A stretch of DNA of 12,958 bases, from NCBI GenBank assembly GCA_002422745.1, contig DITH01000093.1:18023-30980 (forward strand), given 5' to 3'. The position numbers were made by a program, and so were the translations under genes. The stretch is from Alphaproteobacteria bacterium UBA6189. GTDB taxonomy: Bacteria > Pseudomonadota > Alphaproteobacteria > Rickettsiales > UBA3002. A model generated the notes under the pieces. The model did no database searches and was not told the origin of the DNA. It saw only the letters and a list, made by a program, of their open reading frames with translations. Below are positions 1-6,750 of this stretch, one piece after another. Each line of letters starts with the position of its first letter. Positions within the stretch are counted from its first letter, which is position 1.

Positions 1-3000
1 TGAGCCGGTATAATAATCGCGCAGATAGCGCAGCTGGGTAAGGTCGCCTTCGAAACTGTAGCCCAGTGCAAGCTTCATGAGAATTTCGGTCTCGCGCTCG
101 GTCAGGGTGGCGGTGAGGTTGGAGCGTTCGGAGAGGATATCTTCCCCCTGGTTGATCACATTCGGCCAGTCTTTCATGGCCCATAGGATATCAAGCCGTA
201 ACAGGTCGGCCTCGCGGCTGTCGTCGTGAAACAGCATGCTAAGCGCTTCTTCGTGTCGTTCCAGATTGCTTAGAGCCTGTGCCGTAAGCTGGATACGCTG
301 ACGCCGCAGATCGAGCCCGGCTTCACCGTAATTGGTGATTTCCAGTACATTCAGGGCCTCGGCGGGCTGGCGATTGAGCAGGTACAGCAAGGCAAGCCGC
401 GCGCCGACCCGGGCACGTTCCTTACCGCTAATGCGGAATTTGATTTGATGCTCCAGCAGTTGCGTGGCACGGTCGAGCAGGTCGACCGCGGCCAGGCGGT
501 CGGCCAGACGTTGGATGATGTCGTCGCCTTTGTCGCCGATGGGTGTCAGTTCGCGGAATTCATAAAAAAGTGCCAGGCTCTTGAGGGGCGACATATCGTC
601 GGCCAGGCCGTCTAAGAATAGTTCTTTGAATAATTCCGCCATATTCCCGGATATCACGAGCGTGTCGGGATCTTCAGGCAAAGCTTCGATAAAATATTTC
701 CAGGTGCGCAGCGTATCGTCGTAACGCTGGTGATCTTTATACAGGTTGGCCAGGGTGGTGAGGATATCGCGCTGCAAACGGTCGCCTCCCCAGCGCATGC
801 GCAGGGATTCCAAAATTTCGGCGGCGGCATCGGCGGTGATCAGTTCATTGCGATAGCGCAGCATGGCAGCGTCGTAACGGGCGCGCACCTCAATATAGGG
901 GTTCTCGTATTGCTGGCTTAACCGATCATATATCTGTAGCGCTGCCTCCGTTTCGCCCTTTTGCTGGCCGACACGGGCCAGGACATATTCGGCGTAACGC
1001 TGCACCGGGCCGAGAATGCCATCGCGGCTGAGTGTGTCGAATATTTTTAGCGCTTCTTCGGCCTTGTTTTGCTGTAGATAACGTTCGGCAGCCAACACCG
1101 CCAGTTCCTGACGAATGCGCGGCGGGTAATAGCGAATGAAGCGCCGGTTATAGCCCAGAAAATCGAAAGGTTCGTCGGCTGCTGCGCTGGGAGGCGGCGG
1201 GGCGACAGGCGCTTCTTCACCGTTCTCGATTGCCCGCGCTGCCGCTTCCTGCTGAAGCTTCATCATCTGCTCGTTGGTGGGTTTGGTGCTTAGCGCCTCC
1301 ATTTGCGCCGGCTGCATGCCGCGAATCATTTTCGCCCACATCTGTGCCTCGGCTGATCCTTTGAGGCTGGCATCGGCAATCGTTTTTGCCGCCGCCACGG
1401 GGCGTTTCAGCAGCACCTGGCTGGCGGCCATGGGCAGAGCCAATTGCTGTTGTTTGAAAAAGCGCGGATGTTTTTCGGCGATCAGTTCAAGATAACCCAA
1501 TGCTTCAGCTGCCATGCCCTGGCCGAGATACAGATGCACCATGCGTAAAGCCGCATCGGCTTCCTGAGCCGGACTGGCATTGGCCAGCGCGCGTTGGCGC
1601 AGCGCGCGCTCCTCGGTGAATGCACTGGCCGGCACATACCACTGGTCGTAGGGCAGGGCCACATCTGCGGCGGCGCTGGCACCCGGCACGGGGCGGGCAT
1701 CGGGCGTGAAAATGGGCAAATTATCCGACACGGCCAGTCCGCCGCTTGCGGTCAGAACAGTGCCGGTACGTTGCTTGCTAGCCTGCAAATCAGGGCGTTG
1801 CGAAACGACGGCTACCCCTTGCTGGGTAGGTAGGATGGTAAATTCCGGAAACTGTTTGCGGCCACGGATGCCGCGTCCGGCTTCGAAGGTGGGAACCACT
1901 ACCAGCCGGTCGTCATAGGAGGGATCGAAAAACGCAAGAGCAGGTGCAGTATCAAACACCTTGAGCAGCAATTGGTGTTCCTCATTCTCCTGCAGGCCGG
2001 TGACGGGAATATCCAGTGTCGGCTCGGCTTGCCGCGGGCTCAACTGAACGATCCACTCGTAGCTTCCCGGTTCCTGCCGTGCGGTAGCGTGCAGGCTGCC
2101 ATCGGTGGTAAGGCGCAATACCATTGCCCCGGGATAACGGAATTGCTCCGCCTTCACCACGGGTTTGGGCAACACGGAAGCGAGTAAATCGGGCTTGGCA
2201 TCGGCTTCATGGCTAAACACAATCCAGATATCGCGGGCACGCTCGAACACGGCGGCAGCGGTGCGTACCCCCCAGGGAAACAGAATATCGCTGCCTTGTT
2301 TGGTTTTTTGTACCTGCACCAGGAACGGTTTATCGGGGTCGGGCGCAGGTAACTCGATTTCGGCCGCGGCTTGCTCGGGCTCGATTTCTTCCGGCTCCAT
2401 GGCCTCAGGGGCAACGTCCGGGACTTCGGGCGATGGCGGGCTTTCCGCTTCGGACGGGGCTTGCGCCAGCGGTTCCACCGCTTCCACCGGCGAAGGTAGA
2501 GGGTCAGGCGATTTGGTGGTGAGTAAGCTCGATGGCTCCTCCGCCGCCGGGCCCACTTCGGGTGCCGGCTTAGTAGTGAGTAGCGCCTGATCCGCTGGTG
2601 CAGCGGCCATGGTGGGGGCTGGCGTGGCGGGAGCGTCCGTCAACGGTTCCGGCTCCGGCGCAGTTGGCTCGGGAGGTGTTTCTGTCACCGGCCCTGGCGC
2701 GGGTTCCGGCGCACGGGGTTTGGTGCTGAGCAAATCGGGCTCAGCCGGGCGCGCGCGTATCTGGGTCGGCTCGGGTGCAGGCGCCGCGGCAACAGGTTCA
2801 GGAGCAGGTTCAGGTGTCGGGGCAGGCGCAGCCACCGGAGCAGGTTCAGGTGCGGGTGATGGTGCGGGTACTGGTGGCGGAGCGGGAGGCTGCAATTGGC
2901 TGGTCAGCAGGTCAATTCCTACCTGGTCGCCACTGATGAATTGCCGCACCCGGTATGGCTGGCTTAGGATGAGCGTGATCGATTGCCGATCCGGCGAAAG

Positions 3001-3264
3001 CGTCGCGCCGGTGACATAGGGCTTCAGCGCACCGATAACATTCGGAGCGTTCGCTTCCATCGGCCGGTTAAACTGTAAGGTGACGGTCGTGCCGTCCTGA
3101 CCGACTTGTAGGCTGGCGGGCGCGCCGAAATCGAACAGGACGCGCTGGAAGTCGCGCCGCGCCTGGGTCGTGACGCCCGCCGCATAGGCAGCGGTGCTGA
3201 CGGCAAGGGCCATCAGGGCAACGAGGATAGCATGGCGAGGACGGATGTTTCGGTGCAGTAGCAT
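1..3264 (-). CDS. Large exported Pro-rich/TPR-repeat protein, C-terminus beyond the window
   Basis: An uninterrupted frame of 1088 codons reads from ATG at 3264 to the window edge with no stop, so the C-terminus is missing. Residues 1-29 form a signal peptide (Arg/His-rich start, hydrophobic core, AYA-AG cleavage). Residues 30-120 look like a small beta-rich domain, loosely AMIN-like. Residues 120-310 are a Pro/Glu/Ala linker carrying the hexamer LL(S/T)TK(P/S) several times. Residues 311 to about 505 look like a second beta-rich domain (FPWGVRTAAAVFERARDIW). From about 560 on the protein is alpha-helical with TPR-like units, for example YLQQNKAEEALKIFDTLSRD. It probably acts in the periplasm or envelope as a scaffold. 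The start has only a weak ribosome site (AAGAAA), but the signal peptide supports it. It follows cheZ by 79 nt on the same strand, which suggests a motility role; this is inference. I do not recognise the family. Confidence 0.85.
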   Translation of the reverse strand, partial: MLLHRNIRPRHAILVALMALAVSTAAYAAGVTTQARRDFQRVLFDFGAPASLQVGQDGTTVTLQFNRPMEANAPNVIGALKPYVTGATLSPDRQSITLILSQPYRVRQFISGDQVGIDLLTSQLQPPAPPPVPAPSPAPEPAPVAAPAPTPEPAPEPVAAAPAPEPTQIRARPAEPDLLSTKPRAPEPAPGPVTETPPEPTAPEPEPLTDAPATPAPTMAAAPADQALLTTKPAPEVGPAAEEPSSLLTTKSPDPLPSPVEAVEPLAQAPSEAESPPSPEVPDVAPEAMEPEEIEPEQAAAEIELPAPDPDKPFLVQVQKTKQGSDILFPWGVRTAAAVFERARDIWIVFSHEADAKPDLLASVLPKPVVKAEQFRYPGAMVLRLTTDGSLHATARQEPGSYEWIVQLSPRQAEPTLDIPVTGLQENEEHQLLLKVFDTAPALAFFDPSYDDRLVVVPTFEAGRGIRGRKQFPEFTILPTQQGVAVVSQRPDLQASKQRTGTVLTASGGLAVSDNLPIFTPDARPVPGASAAADVALPYDQWYVPASAFTEERALRQRALANASPAQEADAALRMVHLYLGQGMAAEALGYLELIAEKHPRFFKQQQLALPMAASQVLLKRPVAAAKTIADASLKGSAEAQMWAKMIRGMQPAQMEALSTKPTNEQMMKLQQEAAARAIENGEEAPVAPPPPSAAADEPFDFLGYNRRFIRYYPPRIRQELAVLAAERYLQQNKAEEALKIFDTLSRDGILGPVQRYAEYVLARVGQQKGETEAALQIYDRLSQQYENPYIEVRARYDAAMLRYRNELITADAAAEILESLRMRWGGDRLQRDILTTLANLYKDHQRYDDTLRTWKYFIEALPEDPDTLVISGNMAELFKELFLDGLADDMSPLKSLALFYEFRELTPIGDKGDDIIQRLADRLAAVDLLDRATQLLEHQIKFRISGKERARVGARLALLYLLNRQPAEALNVLEITNYGEAGLDLRRQRIQLTAQALSNLERHEEALSMLFHDDSREADLLRLDILWAMKDWPNVINQGEDILSERSNLTATLTERETEILMKLALGYSFEGDLTQLRYLRDYYTGS
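2801..2852. repeat. Short direct repeats encoding the Pro-Glu-Pro-Ala linker
   Basis: The 16-nt word ggagcaggttcaggtg occurs at 2801-2816 and again at 2837-2852, and a shorter version (caggttcagg) occurs at 2793-2802. It lies inside the Pro-rich linker of the large exported protein and encodes PEPAP units. The repeats are in frame, so gain or loss of units would alter linker length without breaking the gene. Confidence 0.6.
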
Positions 3265-3321
3265 GGAACGTTTCTTGTTAACGTCCCATCATCAAGGAAA
3301 GGTGAAACAACGCAAGTATTT

Positions 3322-3338
3322 CGTGGCTGTTGGCCACG
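3322..3338. other. Small hairpin between cheZ and the TPR-protein gene
   Basis: CGTGGC at 3322-3327 and GCCACG at 3333-3338 form a perfect 6-bp stem with a 5-nt loop just after the cheZ stop codon. No run of T follows on the minus strand, so it is not a standard intrinsic terminator. It could stabilise the cheZ message end or reduce read-through into the next gene. The remainder of the 79-nt gap (3265-3343) shows no clear promoter. Confidence 0.3.
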
Positions 3339-3343
3339 GCGAA

Positions 3344-3871
3344 TTACGACTGGGCGAACAGCTTGTCGATATCATCCTGCGACGGTTTGTCCTTCGAAAG
3401 TTGTGGCCCATTCATCAATTCTTCATCCGCACGGCGAGCACCGGTGTCGATTTCGCCGAATTTAAACCCTTCCGGCATATGGCCGCCGAACAGCTTGATA
3501 AGGTTGCCGACGCGCAGTTCGATCTGTTCGATGGTTTTAAGTACTTTCTTGATGCGCTGGCCGGTAATGTCCTGGAAACTACATGCTTCGAGAATTTCCA
3601 TCGCGTTATTGCTGATGCCCGCCCCGGCATCGCCCAGGCTGCCGGCGGCATTCATGATCGCCTCGGCTTTATCCATAATCGTGTTGGTAGCTTCTTCGGT
3701 ATGGCGCACCACTTCCGTCAATTCCAGCTGGGCATGCGACAGGTTTTTCTCGCTGCCGGTTTCTTCCGTCGGGCGTGCGAAAGCCGCGATTTCGAGTTTC
3801 GCCTGGTTGATATACTCGGCCAGGTTCTCGATTTCACGTTCAAGATCCTGAGTGGTGGGTTGTTTCGGCAT
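3344..3871 (-). CDS. cheZ: CheZ-type chemotaxis protein phosphatase
   Basis: This 175-aa protein is predicted to remove phosphate from CheY-P and so end the flagellar switching signal. It is mostly helical, as CheZ is. Residues 98-107 read SFQDITGQRI, matching the CheZ catalytic segment; D101 and Q105 have the same four-residue spacing as the E. coli catalytic Asp143/Gln147 pair. The C-terminal tail SQDDIDKLFAQS (164-175) resembles the CheY-binding tail of CheZ. It is shorter than E. coli CheZ (about 214 aa), as expected for the alphaproteobacterial form. I chose ATG 3871 over the upstream ATG at 3907 because AGGGAGA at 3881-3887 sits at good spacing and the upstream start would overlap the cheY end. 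It lies 22 nt after cheY, so the enzyme and its substrate are co-transcribed. Confidence 0.9.
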   Translation of the reverse strand: MPKQPTTQDLEREIENLAEYINQAKLEIAAFARPTEETGSEKNLSHAQLELTEVVRHTEEATNTIMDKAEAIMNAAGSLGDAGAGISNNAMEILEACSFQDITGQRIKKVLKTIEQIELRVGNLIKLFGGHMPEGFKFGEIDTGARRADEELMNGPQLSKDKPSQDDIDKLFAQS

Positions 3872-3880
3872 GTGCGTAGC

Positions 3881-3887
3881 TCTCCCT
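3881..3887 (-). promoter_or_regulatory. Ribosome binding site deciding the cheZ start
   Basis: The minus strand reads AGGGAGA, 9 nt before the ATG at 3871. No comparable site precedes the longer in-frame start at 3907, so the shorter 175-aa protein is preferred. Confidence 0.6.
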
Positions 3888-3893
3888 AACTGC

Positions 3894-4280
3894 TTACATA
3901 GGCCCAAAAACGGCCTGCAGCTTTTGTTTTAGCGTTTCCGCATTAAACGGTTTAACAATGTAATTGCTGACGCCGGCTTGTTTGGCGGCGATGATATTCT
4001 CGGTTTTGCTTTCCGCCGTCACCATAATGAAGGGCAGGGCACGGGTTTTTTCGTTACCACGCACCAGCTTTAAAAACTCAAAGCCCGACATCGGCTCCAT
4101 GTTCCAGTCGGAAACAATCAGGCCATACGGTTTTTTCTGCACCATATCCCAAGCCATGGTGCCATCGGTCGCTTCATCGATATTGGTGAAGCCGAGTTGA
4201 TTAAGTAGTCCACGAACGATCCGGAGCATGGTTTTGTAATCGTCCACGATCAGGATAGGCATATTGCGATTGATCGCCAT
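3894..4280 (-). CDS. cheY: Single-domain response regulator CheY
   Basis: This 128-aa receiver domain has no output domain, the size expected for CheY. The acidic pair D13/D14 and the phospho-acceptor D58 (in VSDWNMEPMSG) bind metal and phosphate; T88 and K110 (in YIVKPF) complete the active site. Y107 corresponds to the E. coli Tyr106 switch residue. Phosphorylated by a CheA kinase encoded elsewhere, it would bind the flagellar motor switch. The frame stays open upstream to 4568, but that stretch lies antisense to iscX, and GAGGAA 6 nt before ATG 4280 fixes the start. It is the first gene of the cheY-cheZ-TPR series and has a promoter with a CtrA-type box. Other CheY-like roles are possible, but the cheZ partner argues for chemotaxis. 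Confidence 0.92.
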   Translation of the reverse strand: MAINRNMPILIVDDYKTMLRIVRGLLNQLGFTNIDEATDGTMAWDMVQKKPYGLIVSDWNMEPMSGFEFLKLVRGNEKTRALPFIMVTAESKTENIIAAKQAGVSNYIVKPFNAETLKQKLQAVFGPM

Positions 4281-4286
4281 GAGAAA

Positions 4287-4292
4287 TTCCTC
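4287..4292 (-). promoter_or_regulatory. Ribosome binding site of cheY
   Basis: The minus strand reads GAGGAA, 6 nt upstream of the ATG at 4280. It is a strong site and decides between this start and the much longer open frame that begins at 4568. Confidence 0.7.
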
Positions 4293-4307
4293 GATTCTGC
4301 GCGGTAT

Positions 4308-4335
4308 GTTGTATGTGTATCGTTTTTGTTTTAAA
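4308..4335 (-). promoter_or_regulatory. Probable cheY promoter (-35/-10)
   Basis: On the minus strand TTTAAA (4335-4330) and TACAAC (4313-4308) are separated by 16 bp, each matching 4 of 6 consensus bases. Transcription would start near 4301, about 20 nt before the ATG. The -35 element overlaps one half of the CtrA-type box, the arrangement seen in CtrA-activated promoters. The hexamers alone are weak, so this rests on position and on the adjacent box. Confidence 0.4.
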
Positions 4336-4346
4336 GGAACGTTAAC
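4331..4346. promoter_or_regulatory. CtrA-type binding site TTAA-N7-TTAAC
   Basis: TTAA at 4331-4334, seven bases, then TTAAC at 4342-4346 is an exact match to the full CtrA box known from Caulobacter and other Alphaproteobacteria. It lies 50-66 nt upstream of the cheY ATG, overlapping its likely -35, and ends 18 nt before the iscX ATG. CtrA commonly controls flagellar and chemotaxis genes, so activation of cheY is the likely role, with a possible effect on iscX in the other direction. Confidence 0.6.
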
Positions 4347-4364
4347 GGCGAAAGCGAGATTACC

Positions 4365-4559
4365 ATGCGTTGGACAGATGTAAATAAAATTGCAATTGCG
4401 CTCGAGGAAACCCACCCCGAAGCCGACAATGTGAACCTGCGATACACCGATTTGCGCCAGTGGGTGGTAGCGCTCGACGGGTTCAGCGACGACCCGAACG
4501 GGTGTAACGAAAAAATCCTCGAAGCCATTCAAATGGCGTGGATTGACGAGCGCGACTAG
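4365..4559 (+). CDS. iscX: IscX-like iron-sulfur cluster assembly accessory protein
   Basis: This 64-aa acidic protein matches E. coli IscX (66 aa) along its length: KWTD-like RWTD at 2-5, RYTDLRQWV at 26-34, DDP at 42-44, NEKILEAI at 48-55, and WIDE at 59-62. IscX binds the cysteine desulfurase IscS and iron, and modulates Fe-S cluster assembly on IscU. In enterobacteria the gene closes the isc operon after fdx. Here no isc gene is nearby; it starts an operon with tsaE 3 nt downstream. The ATG at 4365 has only a poor ribosome site, but it matches the family N-terminus. The function is well supported by sequence; the reason for this location is unknown. Confidence 0.9.
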   Translation: MRWTDVNKIAIALEETHPEADNVNLRYTDLRQWVVALDGFSDDPNGCNEKILEAIQMAWIDERD

Positions 4560-4562
4560 CCC

Positions 4563-4994
4563 ATGCAAACGCGCATTTCTCTCCCCACGATGGACGCCAC
4601 GGTGGCTTTAGCGCAACGGATAGCACCAAAATTAGGCGCAGGCGATGTGTTGGGGCTGAAAGGTACGCTCGGTACCGGAAAAACCGCGTTCGCACGCGCA
4701 TTGATCCAGACCATTCTCGATGTGCCGGTCGAGGTGGCGAGTCCCACCTTCACCCTGCTGCAAACCTATCCGGCGCCGTTCGGTGAAATCTGGCACTATG
4801 ACCTTTACCGCGTCGAGGAGGAAAGCGCCCTGCGTGAACTCGGACTTGAGGAGGCATGGCAGCATCTGGTGCTGATCGAATGGCCGGAACATGCGGGCAA
4901 CACACCCATCCCGTTTACCGCCATGCTGGAATTCACACTGGCAGCCGACGGCAGCCGTGACGTCACGATCTATAGCGAAAAGGAATGGGTATGA
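4563..4994 (+). CDS. tsaE: tRNA threonylcarbamoyladenosine biosynthesis ATPase TsaE
   Basis: TsaE (YjeE) is the ATPase that, with TsaB and TsaD, transfers threonylcarbamoyl to A37 of ANN-decoding tRNAs (t6A). The 143-aa length is normal. Visible motifs are the Walker A loop GTLGTGKT (34-41), the SPTFTL segment (60-65), HYDLYR (78-83) and the IEWPE motif (105-109). It follows iscX by 3 nt and overlaps amgK by 4 nt (ATGA at 4991-4994), indicating translational coupling. In many Alphaproteobacteria tsaE likewise precedes a phosphotransferase and a nucleotidyltransferase gene (from memory), so this is the standard context except for iscX. Confidence 0.95.
   Translation: MQTRISLPTMDATVALAQRIAPKLGAGDVLGLKGTLGTGKTAFARALIQTILDVPVEVASPTFTLLQTYPAPFGEIWHYDLYRVEEESALRELGLEEAWQHLVLIEWPEHAGNTPIPFTAMLEFTLAADGSRDVTIYSEKEWV
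4978..4984 (+). promoter_or_regulatory. Ribosome binding site deciding the amgK start
   Basis: AAAAGGA lies 6 nt before ATG 4991. The alternative in-frame ATG at 4985 directly abuts this site and would leave no spacer, so the start at 4991, inside the tsaE stop (ATGA), is preferred. Confidence 0.6.
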
Positions 4995-6037
4995 ATGCCA
5001 AACGCGTTCCCACACGTGCGGAGCGGGGCCAAGCGATGGACGCTTTCCTGGTTCAAGCGGGTTGGGTGGGGGCCACCCGTCGCATGCTGGCGGGCGACGC
5101 CAGCTTCCGCCGTTACGAGCGGGTTGAATGGCATGGCCGCCACGCCGTGCTGATGGATGCGCCGCCACCATGGGAAGATGTCGCGCCGTTCGTGCGCGTG
5201 ACCGAACAATTGGCAGCGTGCGGCGTGCGGGTACCCCAGATTATAGCGGCCGATAGGGCGCAGGGGTTTTTGCTGCTCGAGGATCTGGGCGATGCGTCGT
5301 TCACACGGCTGTTGAAAGACCAGCCTGCTCGTGAAGCGGAATTATACCTCGCCGCGACCGAAGCGTTGCTGGTGCTGGCTCGTGCCTCGGCCACGCAGCG
5401 TCCGGAGCTGCCGGCCTACGACATGGCCGTGTATCGGCGCGAGGCCGGATTGTTTGCCGAATGGTTCTTGCCGCAACTGCATGGCATCGAGCAGGCCAGA
5501 ACGCTGCGCGCCGATTGGCTTTCCTGTTGGGAAGCCGTACTGGCCAATGCCGGGCTGAAACAACAATGCCTGGTGCATCGCGACTACCATGCCGATAATT
5601 TACTATGGCTGGAGGGCGCAGCGGGCATCGATGCGGTGGCGATGCTCGATTACCAGGACGCGCTGTGGGGCGATGCGGCGTATGACCTCGCCTCGCTGCT
5701 GGAAGATGCGCGGCGCGATGTTAGCGCGGATACAGTCCGGCGATGCTGGCAGCATTACCTCCAAGCCAGCGGCGAACCGGAAGCACATTTTACCCGCCGC
5801 TATGCCGTGCTGGCGGCCCAGCGCAACGCCAAGATTATTGGTATATTTGTCCGCTTGTGCGTGCGCGACGGTAAAGCGCACTACCTCGATTATCTGCCCC
5901 GCGTATGGGGACATTTCATGCGCGACCTTGCCCACCCTGCGCTGGCGCCTGTGCGTGCTTTTGTTGACGCGCATGTGCCGGTTGCCTGGCGGGGCGACTT
6001 CTCGGCCGATGTGAGTATCGGAGGCATCGCGCCATGA
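4991..6037 (+). CDS. amgK: AmgK-type N-acetylmuramate/N-acetylglucosamine anomeric kinase
   Basis: This 348-aa protein belongs to the aminoglycoside phosphotransferase fold. GDASFRRY (35-42) is the N-terminal nucleotide-binding motif of this subfamily, LLLEDLGD (94-101) is the hinge, HRDYHADNL (196-204) is the catalytic loop with base D198, and LDYQDA (219-224) supplies metal-binding D220. AmgK phosphorylates MurNAc (and GlcNAc) at C1 in the cytoplasm, giving MurNAc-1-phosphate, the substrate of MurU. The stop overlaps the murU start (ATGA at 6034-6037). The kinase family is broad, so the substrate is inferred mainly from the adjacent murU. Antibiotic phosphotransferase activity is unlikely in this setting. 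Confidence 0.88.
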   Translation: MNAKRVPTRAERGQAMDAFLVQAGWVGATRRMLAGDASFRRYERVEWHGRHAVLMDAPPPWEDVAPFVRVTEQLAACGVRVPQIIAADRAQGFLLLEDLGDASFTRLLKDQPAREAELYLAATEALLVLARASATQRPELPAYDMAVYRREAGLFAEWFLPQLHGIEQARTLRADWLSCWEAVLANAGLKQQCLVHRDYHADNLLWLEGAAGIDAVAMLDYQDALWGDAAYDLASLLEDARRDVSADTVRRCWQHYLQASGEPEAHFTRRYAVLAAQRNAKIIGIFVRLCVRDGKAHYLDYLPRVWGHFMRDLAHPALAPVRAFVDAHVPVAWRGDFSADVSIGGIAP

Positions 6038-6750
6038 AAATTACCCACGCGATGATTCTGGCGGCCGGGCTTGGCACACGCATGCGCCCGCTCACCAACG
6101 AGCGACCCAAGCCGTTGATTGAAGTGGCGGGCAAAGCGCTGATCGATTGGAATCTCGACTGGCTGAACGCAGGCGGAATCCGCCGTGTGGTGGTGAATAG
6201 CTCCTACCGTGCCGAGCAGCTCGAGGCGCATCTTGCAGGCCGGGCGCACATCCGCTTGTCGCGCGAGGGTGATCCGCCGCTGGAAACCGGTGGCGGCGTG
6301 CTGCAGGCCCTGCCGTTACTGGGCGATAAGCCCTTCCTTACTATGAACAGCGATGCGATTTTGGTGAATGCGGCACATGCGCCGCACCCGGTAGTCCAGC
6401 TCGCTCAAGCATGGGCCGATAATCTGGATTTTGTCATGCTGCTGGTGCCACGGGCGCGGGCGGTTGGCTGGCAGGGTGCGGGCGATTTCATGCTCGATGC
6501 CGGGTGCATCCGCCGCCCGCAGACGGGCGAGGTGGCCGACTATGTCTTCACCGGTGTGCAGTTGATGCATCCGCGCGTTTTTGCCGACGCGCCCGGCGAT
6601 ACGTTCTCGCTCAGCGCATTGTGGAAGCAGCGGGTTGGGCCGGATGGCTGGTACCAGCGTATCCACGCGCTGGTGTATGATGGAAGCTGGATCAATGTAG
6701 GCGATCTGGCCGGGCTTGAGCAGGCCGAAGCCTATTTCGCTACGGCTTAA
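6034..6750 (+). CDS. murU: MurU-type N-acetylmuramate-1-phosphate uridylyltransferase
   Basis: This 238-aa sugar-phosphate nucleotidyltransferase has the signature LAAGLGTRMRPLT (9-21), the lysine motif KPLIEVAGK (26-34), ETGGGV (84-89) and the metal-binding NSDAI (105-109, D107), then GSWINVGD near the C-terminus. The size suits MurU rather than the longer GlmU or RfbA types. With AmgK it turns recycled MurNAc into UDP-MurNAc, by-passing GlmU and MurA, a route known in Pseudomonas putida to lower fosfomycin sensitivity. It is the last gene of the iscX-tsaE-amgK-murU series and its final 11 nt overlap the end of the opposing 529-aa gene. A mannose-1-phosphate guanylyltransferase is the alternative reading, made unlikely by the amgK linkage. 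Confidence 0.88.
   Translation: MKITHAMILAAGLGTRMRPLTNERPKPLIEVAGKALIDWNLDWLNAGGIRRVVVNSSYRAEQLEAHLAGRAHIRLSREGDPPLETGGGVLQALPLLGDKPFLTMNSDAILVNAAHAPHPVVQLAQAWADNLDFVMLLVPRARAVGWQGAGDFMLDAGCIRRPQTGEVADYVFTGVQLMHPRVFADAPGDTFSLSALWKQRVGPDGWYQRIHALVYDGSWINVGDLAGLEQAEAYFATA

Noticed and set aside
3194..3889. 231-aa open frame on the plus strand
   Set aside because: It covers cheZ in antisense and the start of the TPR gene; cheZ has recognisable catalytic residues, this frame has none.
4300..4346. Flagellar sigma-28 promoter before cheY
   Set aside because: TAAA is present but no GCCGATAA-like -10 occurs at about 15 nt.
3277..4347. GTTAACG present before both the TPR gene and cheY as a shared regulatory word
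   Set aside because: A 7-nt match in two AT-leaning gaps is compatible with chance, and only the cheY copy belongs to a full CtrA box.
3894..4568. Long 224-aa version of CheY
   Set aside because: The extra 96 residues run antisense to iscX and the promoter region; a strong ribosome site at 4287-4292 sets the start at 4280.
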